In this document: piece by piece, positions 1-10,267 of the stretch
Position numbering within the stretch: the stretch's first letter is position 1
Layout of the letters: each line of letters starts with the position of its first letter
Assembly: GCF_029873635.1 (NCBI RefSeq)
Contig: NC_080422.1
Coordinates: forward strand, 19,248,095 to 19,312,094
DNA: 64,000 nt
Direction: 5' to 3'
Source: Malania oleifera
Taxonomy: Eukaryota; Streptophyta; Magnoliopsida; Santalales; Ximeniaceae
Translations under genes and position numbers: made by a program
The notes under the pieces: generated by a model
Seen by the model: the letters and a program-made list of their open reading frames with translations, nothing else
What the model was told of the DNA's origin: nothing
Databases searched by the model: none

Positions 1-540
1 ATTTATTATGTAAGCATTAGGGGTGATTGAAGAAAATGTAATACATAGAATTATAGCAATTTGGGTAAAATGGAGAAGTGCTTTGGGCATGCAATGTGGT
101 TGTAGAATACCCTTAGAATTAGAAGGAAAGTTTTATAGGACAGGATTAGAATGTTGATAACTAGAAATAACATAGCCAAAAAGTAAAAGTTGTTGAAATG
201 AGAATGCTTAGGTAGATGAGTAGTATAATGTTGGAAGAAAAATTAGGGAATGAACATATTCATGGTAAATTAGGCGTGGCTACTATAGAAGATAAGATAA
301 GGGAGGAGCGTTTTAGATGGTTTGGGCATTTGTAAAATGGGCCAAGTGGGGCACTAGTGCGGAGGAGTGAGCTAGTTATTGTGAGGGGTAGTAGAAGGGG
401 TAGGACTAGGTCTAAAATAACTTGGAATGAGATAGTAAGGATTTAATAGCCCTAATATCGTTGAAGGAAGCTGCCCAAAATCATGCAAATTGGTGGAAAA
501 TTCAGATAGTTAATATCAACTAGCGGGACTTAAGGCTTGG
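1..540 (+). mobile_element. RTE-type LINE remnant, 3' end of reverse transcriptase ORF
   Basis: Conceptual translation across several stops and frameshifts gives the C-terminal part of plant RTE-clade LINE proteins. It includes a KWRSALG-like segment and GKFYRTG, followed by LGNEHIHGKLGVATIEDKIR, RFRWFGHL and RRGRTRSKITW. These are hallmark blocks found after the polymerase domain of this family. The frame is broken, so this is a dead copy. The upstream part lies outside the window. The 3' edge is set by the phrase GGACTTAAGGCTTGG followed by TGG/TTG repeats, as expected of RTE tails. The strand follows from the reading direction. Confidence 0.8.
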
Positions 541-665
541 TTTCCTGGTGGTGGTTGTGGTGTTGGTGAAGTAAAACATTTGGTGGAGGTGGTGGTGGTG
601 GTGGTGGTGGTAACAGTTGGTGGTGGGCAGTGAGTGGTGGTGGTGGTGGGTGGGGTTGAGTGGAG
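541..665 (+). repeat. GGT/TTG-rich simple repeat at the LINE tail
   Basis: Imperfect TGG, TTG and GGTGGT units follow the RTE LINE 3' end directly. Plant RTE elements end in TTG-type microsatellites, so this is most simply the expanded tail of the neighbouring LINE. Gly- or Pro/His-rich open frames over 670-910 on both strands come from this composition and are not genes. Confidence 0.75.
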
Positions 666-1966
666 GTGACTAACAATGGTGGGTGGAACTGGTCATTGGC
701 AGCAGTGGTTTGTCATCTTTGGTGGTGGTAGGCAGCAGTGGGGGGTTGTGAGCGGTGACAAGAAGAGGTGGGGGATGTTGGTGTGTGGCTGCTGGGAAAG
801 GTGGATCATGGGGAACAGTAGGTGTGCCATGGTGGGTGGTGGTGGAACATATGAATGATGGGATAAGAAAGGGTTGAGAGTTTTGAATTATATCCAAGTT
901 CACAGAAAACATTATTTTGTAGAATCCTCAAAAGGGGGAGGAGGGGTTTTGTTTTTCATTTGTTGTTTCCCTTGTTACTTTATGCAGAACATTGATGAAA
1001 ATCTGAAAACAAAACCAAACAGGCCCTTAGCCTTCCGGAGGATAGGTGAAAATTCTTTTGAATTGTCCTGATACCAAATACGGGCACTCCTTAAGTGGGG
1101 GTCAAAAAAAGGAATCTAAAAGCTGTCATCAAATTGCAGGCTTGTCTACCACTATTTCTTTAAGATTCTGAAAAAAAATTGGAAATTTCAACAAGGAGAG
1201 CCACTCTGTGTAGAATAGGAGGTGGCAATTGGACTATGGAAGGACAAAAAGCCTGAATGGATGAGCAACCAAGGCTGGCAAGGAACTTCCCCCGATCCAA
1301 GGTTCCCCCCAATTAGGAATTACACTACCATTTCCAACCTTAAAACAAGTAAGATGACTGAGGGTGCAATATATCTGAAATTAACTTCCAAAGACTCGCA
1401 TGACAAGACTAGTATAAATATTTCCTTTGATATCGAACCTTTTGCAATAGACTTAATAACCTTGTGCAAAGAGTCTGTTTTTAAGGGAAACCACCACGAC
1501 CAAATTTCTTTTTGAGATATTTTTAGAGGCCAAATTCTTGTGCCTAAAGTGCCATACTAACTTGGGGTCTTCTAAACACATACCTCCACCCTAAACAATC
1601 TCTTACTATCACTGTGCCCGACTGAAAAAAGTCTCCCACAATCCTTTCCATCTTACCTGATACAGTAACAAAATTCTTAAAAAGAGACAAAAAATCAATG
1701 ACAAAAAAAAACCAAGCCTTAAGTCTCACTAGGTGAATCAAAATACTTGGGAGACAAGCATGGATAAGTTGATACAACCCCTAACAAAATGTAAGCTCTT
1801 TTCCAATTCTTTAATATGTAAAAAGATGCAAATATAGGATTGCCCCCAAAAGGAAGACCCAAGATGAAGAAGTACAAGAAACAAGAGAAGTAAAATTCTC
1901 CTCTCATCCTGATCCAGATTAATATTTGCAATGCCACTCTTAGCCATAACTATCTTTAATCTCGAT

Positions 1967-2041
1967 ATATATATATATGCGTGCGTGCGTGCGTGTGTGT
2001 GTGTGTGCGTGTGCGCGTGTGTGTGCGTGTGCGTGTATGTA
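1967..2041. repeat. AT/GT/GC dinucleotide microsatellite
   Basis: An (AT)n run passes into GCGT, GTGT and GCGT units. It sits inside the antisense L1 remnant just beyond its late RT block. Arg-Thr-His or Val-Cys rich frames over this stretch are composition artefacts. Confidence 0.95.
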
Positions 2042-2492
2042 GAGCAAGCACTTTCAACATTTCAGCATTATTTTCTAAAAGGGAAATGATGTCATTGGCC
2101 AAACTCAAGATGAGCACCTCCACGTCCCCCATGCCAACCCTAGGCTTGCTAATCACACCTAAGCCTTGAGCATGTGAGACTAATCTATACCTATCAATGA
2201 CTTAACATAAACAAAAAGGGCGAAAGGTGATCACTCAGCCTCAGTCCTTGAGCTAAATCAATCCATAGGTTGCATGTTCACAATCATAGACATTTGTGGA
2301 TGCCAACGTTTCTTCATTACATTTTTCATAGATCAACTAAGATTCTTTCTTTTCCAACACCTAATCCAGAAAAGTGCAATGCACCCCATTATAGGCTTTC
2401 TCAAAATCAAGTTTAAGGATGACTCCCTTATTACACCTTAGTCATTGTTTCTGGCCAAACCTCCTTAAGTCTCTTAAGATAACAGTTCAGCC

Positions 2493-3540
2493 CATAGTAG
2501 TTAGAGGCATGAGGTGAGCCGAGGCGCAAAGGGTATTTGAAGCCAAGGCGCACGCCTCATGAAGGTGAGGCGCGCTACTATTAAAATGCTGGAAAATGCC
2601 TATTTGGGGTAATTGATACATGAACATATGAATATCTAGTAATATTAGAATTTAAAATGCCAAAACATTCAATAGCAAAATTGGAAATTTAAAAAGAAGC
2701 AACAATTCTACATAGTTCAACATCAAAATAAAGGAGTACAATAAAAGATTTCAAAGCAATAACCTAATAAAACATCAACATACTCATTTTGCATTAGTAG
2801 CTAATAGCCTAATACAGGCAATAATCCATTTAAGATTTAAGACTTGTATAATGCATTTCCAAACAAATTAAAAAACAGTAGCTAGATTCAGTAAAAAGAA
2901 TATTATGTATTAGTTATAAACTTACATTAAAGATTAAACTACGTATTTAATTACATATAATATTATAAGCAGCAGCAGGCAGTGAAGAGAAGGTTCGAAG
3001 GCTCAAAGATGAGCTTGCTGCTGGTTGAAATGTTGACGATGAAGTGACGAACTCACACTGCTGGTTCGAAGGCTCTTAGACGAACTTGCAAAGGCTCCTG
3101 CTGGTTCAAAATGTGGAATACGAAGTAGTGAAGGGTCGTGCTGGTTTGAAACGTTGAAGACGAACTCACGCTGCTGGTATGAAGGCTCGAAGACGAGCTT
3201 GCGAAGGCTCCTGCTGGTTCGAAGGCTTGCAGACAAATCACGCTGCTGATGCGAAGGCTCCTACTGGTTTGAAATGTGCAAGACGAACTCGCAAAGGGTT
3301 GTGGGGCTTCAAAGGGTCAAAGAGGGCCGGGGCTCCTGTTTGTTTGAGTCGAATGAGGGCTAGGGCTCTGGCCTCTGGCTATTTCTTCATTTAACTGGCT
3401 CAAAATTTTCAAGGTGTGCCTGGTGCCCATCTGCACCTCATTGCACCTCTTGCAGGTCGCCTCGCCTCACATGGTATGAGGCGCTGGCCTCCTCGTCTCT
3501 CTGCGCCTCGCGCCTAGGAGGCGTGCTTTTAACCACTATG
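2493..3540. mobile_element. Non-autonomous hAT-like DNA element, 1.05 kb
   Basis: The element is flanked by an exact 8-bp direct repeat GTTCAGCC (2485-2492 and 3541-3548), the target duplication length of hAT elements. Its ends are imperfect inverted repeats. The left end reads CATAGTAGTTAGAGGCATG; the right end, reverse-complemented, reads CATAGTGGTTAAAAGCACGC. Both ends continue into GC-rich subterminal GAGGCGC-type repeats that are also inverted. No transposase frame is present. It inserted into the L1 RT region, so it is younger than that L1. The superfamily is inferred from target-site length and terminal structure. Confidence 0.8.
3000..3310. repeat. Degenerate tandem repeat inside the hAT-like element
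   Basis: Imperfect units of roughly 45-60 bp recur around the phrases GCTGGTTCGAAGGCTC and AGACGAACTCGC. Open frames on both strands here follow the repeat and show no protein family. Confidence 0.7.
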
Positions 3541-4700
3541 GTTCAGCCAAAATTTTATGAAGGCAAGTAGCCAAGTTAGTAGGCTATATTTTACCTTATA
3601 GAGGGCTGATTTTTTATTTTATTTTATAATAGAAGTAAAATTTACACTCCTCTCAACCGCCCATTGCCATGAATTCATTAAAAATCTCATTTTGTCATCC
3701 TTAATCCCCCTTCAACCATCTTGGGAAAAATCTATCGTGAAACCATTAGGAGAATCCATCCCTCCACCTGAATATCAGCCGCCTTGATCTTGCTGACATC
3801 AAAATGTCTCTCTAACCCAACATCTTTTCCCCTTAATTGGATTTCTATTGAGCCCGTCATTTATCTGCCTATCCTGAATTTCATCTGAATAAAGATTTTT
3901 GTGGAAACCAGCAACCTCTTGACCAATTTCCCTGTTATCCCTCATTATGAGATGGGAATCTGACCTCTTATGAAACTCTTCCTCCTCCCATTAGCCATGT
4001 GATTAAATCTAGAATTACAAATGCCCTCCTTAACCCAATTTAATAATCCCAGCTTCTGCCTCCAGGTAACGTCCTCCCTCATGAGAATCCCCTCCAAACC
4101 AGTGAAATCATTAGTAGGTGAACTCTCCTAGTTCGATCCTCTTCATCCCACAGATCGTGCTTTTCGTAACCTATTCAAACCTTCCATTTCCAAAATCATG
4201 TTTCCTGGTTGTCTCCAAAAAACTCCTTATTTTCCTAAATTTCACATTATTTTTCACTCATTGTCACTTTTTTCCCCAGTTCTGAACACTAATCCCCAGA
4301 GAATGATCAGTAAATCACAGGTTCTCAAATCTAAAGGGAGTAGAGCCCACATGGCAGGACTCAAATCTAAACACATGACAATGATCAGAAACAGTTCTAG
4401 GCAAAACCTCCAGAACAATATTTGGAAAAATATTCTTCACTCATTATTAAATGAAAATCTATCAATACAGACCTGTATTAAGAGAGAAAAACCTCTTCCT
4501 TCATTGTTCATCTCATAATTAATATTGAACTTGGCAAGAGAACCTTTGAGGTTAGTCTCCCATATTTTGGCTATCAAAACCTGTATCAGTCATCCTGACC
4601 CTAACCTGTTCTGACAGCGTTTAGGTGCCACGATCAAGCAACAGTAGTGCATCTGACCTGCCCTGCCTTTTTGCCTTCCTAAGCTGATCAATCAACAAAT

Positions 4701-5871
4701 TGATTCTGAAAATCATAGAATGAGTTTGTTTCGTTTCCTTCATCCTTTTATCTTGTAGAACACCCTTCAGTTTTTCTGTTTTGCGTCAATCCCTCAGCCA
4801 TTCATTCTACTTTTCACCAGTTCATAGACTTATGATAGACAACATAGAGCTACCTGCTATGATTGCCTACCTCCCTGATCTCCCAAGTCTTGCTTCTTTC
4901 ATGAAAAGCAAAGTGTCATAAAGGGTCGTCGCTCCTGTTGGAACCTTCAATTCAGGCAAAGGTTTGTTCAGTGTTCTGCAACTAAGATGAGCAGCTCTCC
5001 CTTTGATCGTATCGTTGCTGCAACAAAGATGGGAAACTCCATCAACTGGGCTTGATTTTTATGAGCCCTTGATGAAACATGCTCACTTGTTGGTTCGAAT
5101 TTAAGTCGTTACTGTTTGAATTAAGGTCCTAAACTTTTGGGCTATTTATGAGTTCTTGGGCCGTAAGGCCCATCCAACTTTGTTAAAGTGCAGTTCCTAT
5201 TATTCAAATTTGAATGCTAATATAGGTGAGATATGGACTGATGAAATTGGAACTTCCCGCAATCACGGACTTTCCTTTCCCATCCATGATCACCAGAAAA
5301 TATCCTCCTGGTGATCAGGAGGCTTTAATCCGGGTAAACATGTAAATTTTTTGCCTCTGCTCAGTTAAAATTCATGTGCATGCCATTTTTTCCCATGTAT
5401 TTTAGCCCTCCTTTCTGCTTTATCTCAGTATCACATTTTTTTGCGAACTAGACATGTAAAACGAGTGGCAATGACCCATTTACATGAAATAGTCTGACCC
5501 ATATCTTATCGAACCCATTTAAACATGGGTCTATTTACCACTTATCCATATGCAGTCTGTTTTTTTCCCCCAAAGATGATCCTTTTTTATTTTTAGTGAT
5601 ATGCTGATCTCCCCTATGATCAAATCTATAACACAATTAACGGTGGCATTCCCATTTGAATGTAATAAAAACAATACAATGAATTTTAGTGATAAACTGA
5701 TCTCCCATATATGATTGAATCTCTGTGCCACGTGGTAGAAAAAAAAAGCCACTCCTGTTTTTTTATAATGTTACATTACTATTACTAGGATCTGTAGCAT
5801 GTATTTGATTAAGACCTAGTAGATATGTGCCATAAAAATTCTTGACTTGAGTTAAATGCTGTAACTTGCAG
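4701..5871. other. Non-coding stretch upstream of the RPT6 exon
   Basis: No exon of the proteasome gene was found here. A short inverted repeat (GATCACCAG at 5288-5296, CTGGTGATC at 5308-5316) and AT-rich sequence are all that stands out. If the RPT6 gene is intact, this stretch and the LINE remnants to its left are intron. Confidence 0.5.
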
Positions 5872-6012
5872 GCGGTGTGCACAGAAGCTGGAATGTTTGC
5901 CTTGAGAGAGAGGAGAGTTCATGTAACGCAGGAAGACTTTGAGATGGCAGTGGCCAAAGTGATGAAGAAGGAGACAGAGAAAAACATGTCCCTGAGAAAG
6001 CTTTGGAAGTAG
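5872..6012 (+). CDS. RPT6: 26S proteasome regulatory ATPase RPT6, last coding exon
   Basis: A canonical acceptor (TTGCAG ending at 5871) is followed by 46 codons and TAG. The peptide begins [15 protein letters not shown] and ends [10 protein letters not shown]. This matches the C-terminus of RPT6 (regulatory particle AAA-ATPase subunit 6, homologue of yeast Rpt6/Sug1), one of six ATPases in the ring that unfolds substrates and feeds them into the 20S core. The segment covers the end of the C-terminal helical domain and the tail. It is intact, in phase 0, with no stop. The AAA domain and all earlier exons are not visible between position 1 and 5871. The gene therefore either has a last intron longer than 5.8 kb filled with LINE sequence, or this is a separated 3' fragment. 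Family identity is secure; functionality is not. Confidence 0.85.
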   Translation, partial: AVCTEAGMFALRERRVHVTQEDFEMAVAKVMKKETEKNMSLRKLWK

Positions 6013-8910
6013 ATGCCTTGTATTATCCGTTCCCTATTTCACCATCCTAAAGGCCGAGGACTTTCTACCCCTCCAAACAGTTGCTCACTGTATTTTTCAT
6101 TTGTTACAGGTTAAATCATGGATTTTTTTTTAGGATTAATGCCTCTTAAATTGTACTATTTGACGACAGTTAAACTTTGTCATAATATGCAACTCTCTCT
6201 CCCTCCAGGTTGAATCAAGGGATAAACTTGATTTCATTTTTTCTATTTCTAATTCATACCTACCTATCAAATGTTTAATTAGAAGGAATGATCTGTACGC
6301 GTAAGATTTGTAATCCACCAAGCACAAGTAGTTATATTAATGTTTGGGTTTGTTGAAATATTGCTGGATTATATTGCTGGCTTCTATACCTAACTATACG
6401 AATTCAAGTGCTAGTCTGACATTCTGTAACTGGTAGATTTTAAATCCTACATACAAATAACCTTTCCGCATGTTTTTTGAAAAAGCTCTTCTAAATGCTG
6501 TGAAAAATGCATAGACAATGACTACCATATGTATGTGCATGTGTGTACATGTTCTATTTTAATTCTTAAAAAATAATAATAAAAATTATATTGAGAGCAT
6601 GCTTGAATCGACTACTTGATTATAGCTCAATTAAATAGTTAAAATGAAATAAGCTCAAGCTTATGTTAAGTGTGTCTATTTGATGAGCCAAGTTCAAAAT
6701 GATCATAAATTGGGCATGCAAGTGTGCTTAGGTAACTAGTTCTAACTTGTGACCGAACTTGTTAAGTGCTCGATCATAGGTTCATTTATTAGGTTTGTGA
6801 ACTATCTTGATAAATACACTCAATGTTGGATTTACTAATATATCCATTTTTAAAAAAAAAATTAAAAAATTATTATCATAATTTAAAATTTATTTAACTG
6901 TTTTTTCATAATTTAAAATTATAATTTGTAAACACAAGAATGGATAAAGCAATATGAATGTAATGAAGTTTGAGATTGAAATTAGTTTTTGACCCGCACA
7001 CAAGGTCAAGTCATTTTGTATTAATAAAACAAGCATTAGTAAAATTGAGCTCAAAAAGTGTAATTTAAGCTCAATTAAATCTCAACTTAGATTTGGATTT
7101 GGATGGATTTGGACAAATTTTAATACAATTTTATTTATCATCTTATCCAAATCCAATACAACTATAAGTCTGAAACCTGTCCAAACATGAGGTTAGGCTT
7201 GCTTTTTAACTTCACTTCACTTGGTTACACCTTTACAAAGAGCCTCCCATCTACTTTCTTCCTCCAACTAGTTTCAAAAATTTCTCGCAAATCTTGTTTT
7301 AATCTTAAGGAGTTGACCCATAATTTATATCCTCCTTCCAATGTGTCCTTGGGGGGAGGGAGAGGACCAATAATTTATATCCTCCTCCTTCCAAAGTGGA
7401 CTTAATACTAAGTATCCTTGATGTATGTTGACCTTCACCATCTTATAATTTTTTTCACCATGTGTACAAATTATCAGAGGCACGTATGCTATTGCCTTGA
7501 GACCATGACCTTTTTTTTTAAAAGAGGAGTGCAACATGAGAACTTCTCAGGAGATCACTCATTCTAGTACTACTCTCGCCTAAGCACGCCTTGAGACCAT
7601 GACTCGAAGCCTCCATCATCACCCTCAACTATGTATGCTTTTGTCCTACCCTACCTGCCATTTTGATTTTGCAGACTATCACAGTTCACATGCCCAACAT
7701 CTTTTCTTCCTCCTGTTCTTTTGTTTCTGTTTTTCTACTGTTATTTTCTTCTTGCTTTTCTTCTTCTTCTTCTTCTTCTTCTTATTTCGAGAATGGTCAT
7801 GGGTTTGGAATCTTATGACCTTCATCACTTTACGTGCCTTCGAGGGTTTAGTTTATCAAGCAACATGGTGATAGGAGCCATATGGTTGCCATACTTTCCT
7901 ATAATTATTTGTTAGTAGGGCAGCCTAGGTCTTGAAATTCAATACAGCTATTTACATGCCCGCATTGGAAATTCATATTTTGTCGATTATGGCATCTTCC
8001 ATTGCTAGTTGTTGGGTAGTAGTAATAGGGTTATAAATTTTAAACTATTTTTGTGATCTCCTGCTTGGATATTTTATTAATTCTAGTTTTAAGGTGTATT
8101 TGTCTTAACTATATCGAATAATACAAGCAGTGAGAAAGAAATAGGAAAGAGTACGATTTTATTTATTATGTCATTGATACTAGAATCACTAACAAATATA
8201 ATTTCTTTTTAAAAAATTCTCTTAAAAAAAGACCCTTTTCAAATAATGGTGCTTGAAAATCATCACATCCTTTTAATTTAATAGGTTCAACTTGAATGGA
8301 CAGCTATGGGAGGAACATGCAAAGCCTCCTTGACGAAGTTCATATAATGAATGCGACGGGCATAGGGCGGAGAAAACCTAAAGCCTATTATATGAAACAC
8401 ATTTTTAAGCGTGCATTTACATGATTTATTGTGACTCATTAAAAGTTGCCTAAACATTTATTATAGTAGATAATTACACAAAAGAATATTATAAAAATCT
8501 TACAAGTCATTCCTAAGTTCAATTCCTATTCACATTGACCCTAAGGTTAAGCTAACATTGTTATTAATTAGACATAACATGCAAGGCTGGGAAAGTTTTT
8601 ATATGTGATGTGTGATATATATATCATCCAACTAGTCAACATTTTTCATTCGAGTTTGTGGGTATGTTACCATCATACACCTTCCATCCTTATGGATGTG
8701 CACGTATACATGCTCTAATTTTCTTGAAAGAATCAAATATTTGAAAGTAAAGATTATAAATTTTGAATTTAGATTTGTGTGATTTGAAAAAAATAATAAT
8801 AAAATTTTATATTATATTTTATATGGATTTATAAAAATTCAAATTTAAAGTTTAAAATCTAAATTTCTAAACTAGAGAAAGGGTTTACAGAGAGTTGTAA
8901 CGGCATTTGC
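6013..8910. other. 3' flank of RPT6 and AT-rich intergenic DNA
   Basis: The first 100-200 bases are probably the RPT6 3'UTR. Beyond that there is AT-rich sequence with a TTC microsatellite (about 7757-7785). A 16-base phrase (ATAATTTATATCCTCC) is repeated near 7320 and 7370. No convincing gene was seen. Confidence 0.5.
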
Positions 8911-9189
8911 TCTCTAGATGGATATTGTATGAGTCTATTTGTTATGCGCAACTAAGTTTTTAACATAAAAAAAGAAAAAAATTCAATTAATGTACTAATT
9001 ACTTACCAAATTATTAGTCTTCATAAATATTAGTCATAATAGTAATGCCATATTATCTTTATTTATTTATTTCCCTATTTATCATCCATGCACTATGTAT
9101 AATCTCGATAGATAACTCATTTTATGAACCTTCCAAAAAATAGTGAATTATGTGCCAAGAGGGAAGATTATAGACAATGAGACAATAAA

Positions 9190-9530
9190 TATTAATGTAT
9201 GTCCAGTCCCACATCGTCTCTATGAGCAGTTCCAAAGCCAGTATAAGATCCTCTTAGTCCTCTCTCCTTAATGCCTAGGTTTTGAGGATGAGATCTCTAA
9301 CATGGTATCAGAGTTGAGCCTTGGGCTACTTGACTCCTCTGTGGGTTGAACTTCTCCTCGTCTCATTTCCTCCGATGGGCTCTCCTCGCCTCATTTCCCC
9401 CATGGGCTCGAGGGAGAGTATTAATGTACGTCCAGTCCCACATCGTCTCTGTGAGTAGTTCAAAGCCAGTATAAGATTCTTTTAACTGTCTCTCCTTAAT
9501 ATCTAGGTTTTGAGGATGAGCTCTCTAACA
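9190..9530 (+). mobile_element. TRIM (miniature LTR retrotransposon), copy 1
   Basis: Two direct repeats of about 113 bp (9190-9302 and 9419-9530) begin TATTAATGTA and end CTCTAACA. The left repeat is followed at once by TGGTATCAGAG (9303-9313), a primer binding site for initiator-methionine tRNA. The right repeat is preceded by a purine tract (AGGGAGAG). The element is flanked by ATAAA (9185-9189 and 9531-9535), a 5-bp target duplication. It is 341 bp long with no coding capacity. The termini TA..CA are a known non-canonical LTR end pair. Confidence 0.85.
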
Positions 9531-10267
9531 ATAAATGATAAAAATGGAGATGATAATAATAAAACATTTCTAATTACAAAAAGTGATTACAAAGAATAAA
9601 TTTAACATATGCTATATCATTTCTCATAGTATCATTGTTCAAGATAATACATTAAATGTACTTTTTTAAGAAAACGTAAAAAAATATATTAAAAATCGTT
9701 CTAAATCCTACCAGGTCGTAGCCCTAAAGTTCATATTTTGAAAAATAATCTATATTTTTTTCTTAAAAAAATAAACTGAGCTAAGTAGGATTCTTTGTCA
9801 AGATCTTGAATGCTCAAAGTATGAACAGAAACTAGTGAGGGTTTCTGGTGGGGGAGGGGGTTGAAATAGCATTGTTGACACAAAAAATGACAGAAGTTTC
9901 AATATATAGTTGTAGTAAATTCAACTTGAATTTATTATAGTCAAGTAAGATTTGCTTATGAGTCGGACTAAGATTCAGTAACCACAACCTAATCAGTAAA
10001 TATACTTTTAGGCTTGAATTTGAGAAATAGATTCGCATACTGAAAAATAATTTCATTGGCATTTAAAAGTATGGTTCAATTTAAATTTTAAAGCACATAA
10101 ATTTAGATAAAACATAATATAAAATTAATTAATTATACTATATATGTTTTTTTTTTCAATTTCATACAAATTCCAACTCCATATTACATCCAACCACAAC
10201 TAAAAGTGTTGAGCTTTGATTTTCTTTTTCATATTTTATTATTGTTTGGTCAACTGAAAACTCTAAT

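Larger units (their letters stand above)
1150..4700 (-). pseudogene. L1-type LINE ORF2 remnant, antisense, split by a DNA transposon
   Basis: Read on the minus strand, the order from high to low coordinates matches plant L1 ORF2. The end of the endonuclease domain (VSDHC.. and STPFRFENL, near 4400-4300) comes first. A linker follows (NSRFNHMANGRR-like, near 4000). Reverse transcriptase follows, then the late RT block around SLLENNAEMLK and MAKSGIANINL (2090-1930). Next come LGLPFGGNP and GKMERIVGDFFQSG (1850-1620). Last is the post-RT segment VGNGSVIPNWGEPWIGG (near 1300). Stops and frameshifts occur throughout. A hAT-like element at 2493-3540 interrupts the RT. The 5' (high-coordinate) boundary is uncertain; little is recognisable beyond about 4700. 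Confidence 0.8.

Noticed and set aside
670..912. Open frames on both strands (Pro/His-rich and Gly/Trp-rich)
   Set aside because: They follow the GGT/TTG repeat composition, have no family resemblance and overlap each other.
1956..2169. Frames of about 65 codons on both strands
   Set aside because: Part is the dinucleotide repeat translated as Arg/Thr/His; the rest of the minus frame is the L1 RT remnant.
5288..5316. Inverted repeat GATCACCAG..CTGGTGATC as a possible small RNA hairpin
   Set aside because: A nine-base stem with an 11-base loop is too short and isolated; chance is enough.
5455..5560. Possible hAT-like terminal sequence (GTGGCAATGACCC..GGGTCTATTTACCAC)
   Set aside because: Suggestive inverted phrases, but no defined ends and no 8-bp target repeat.
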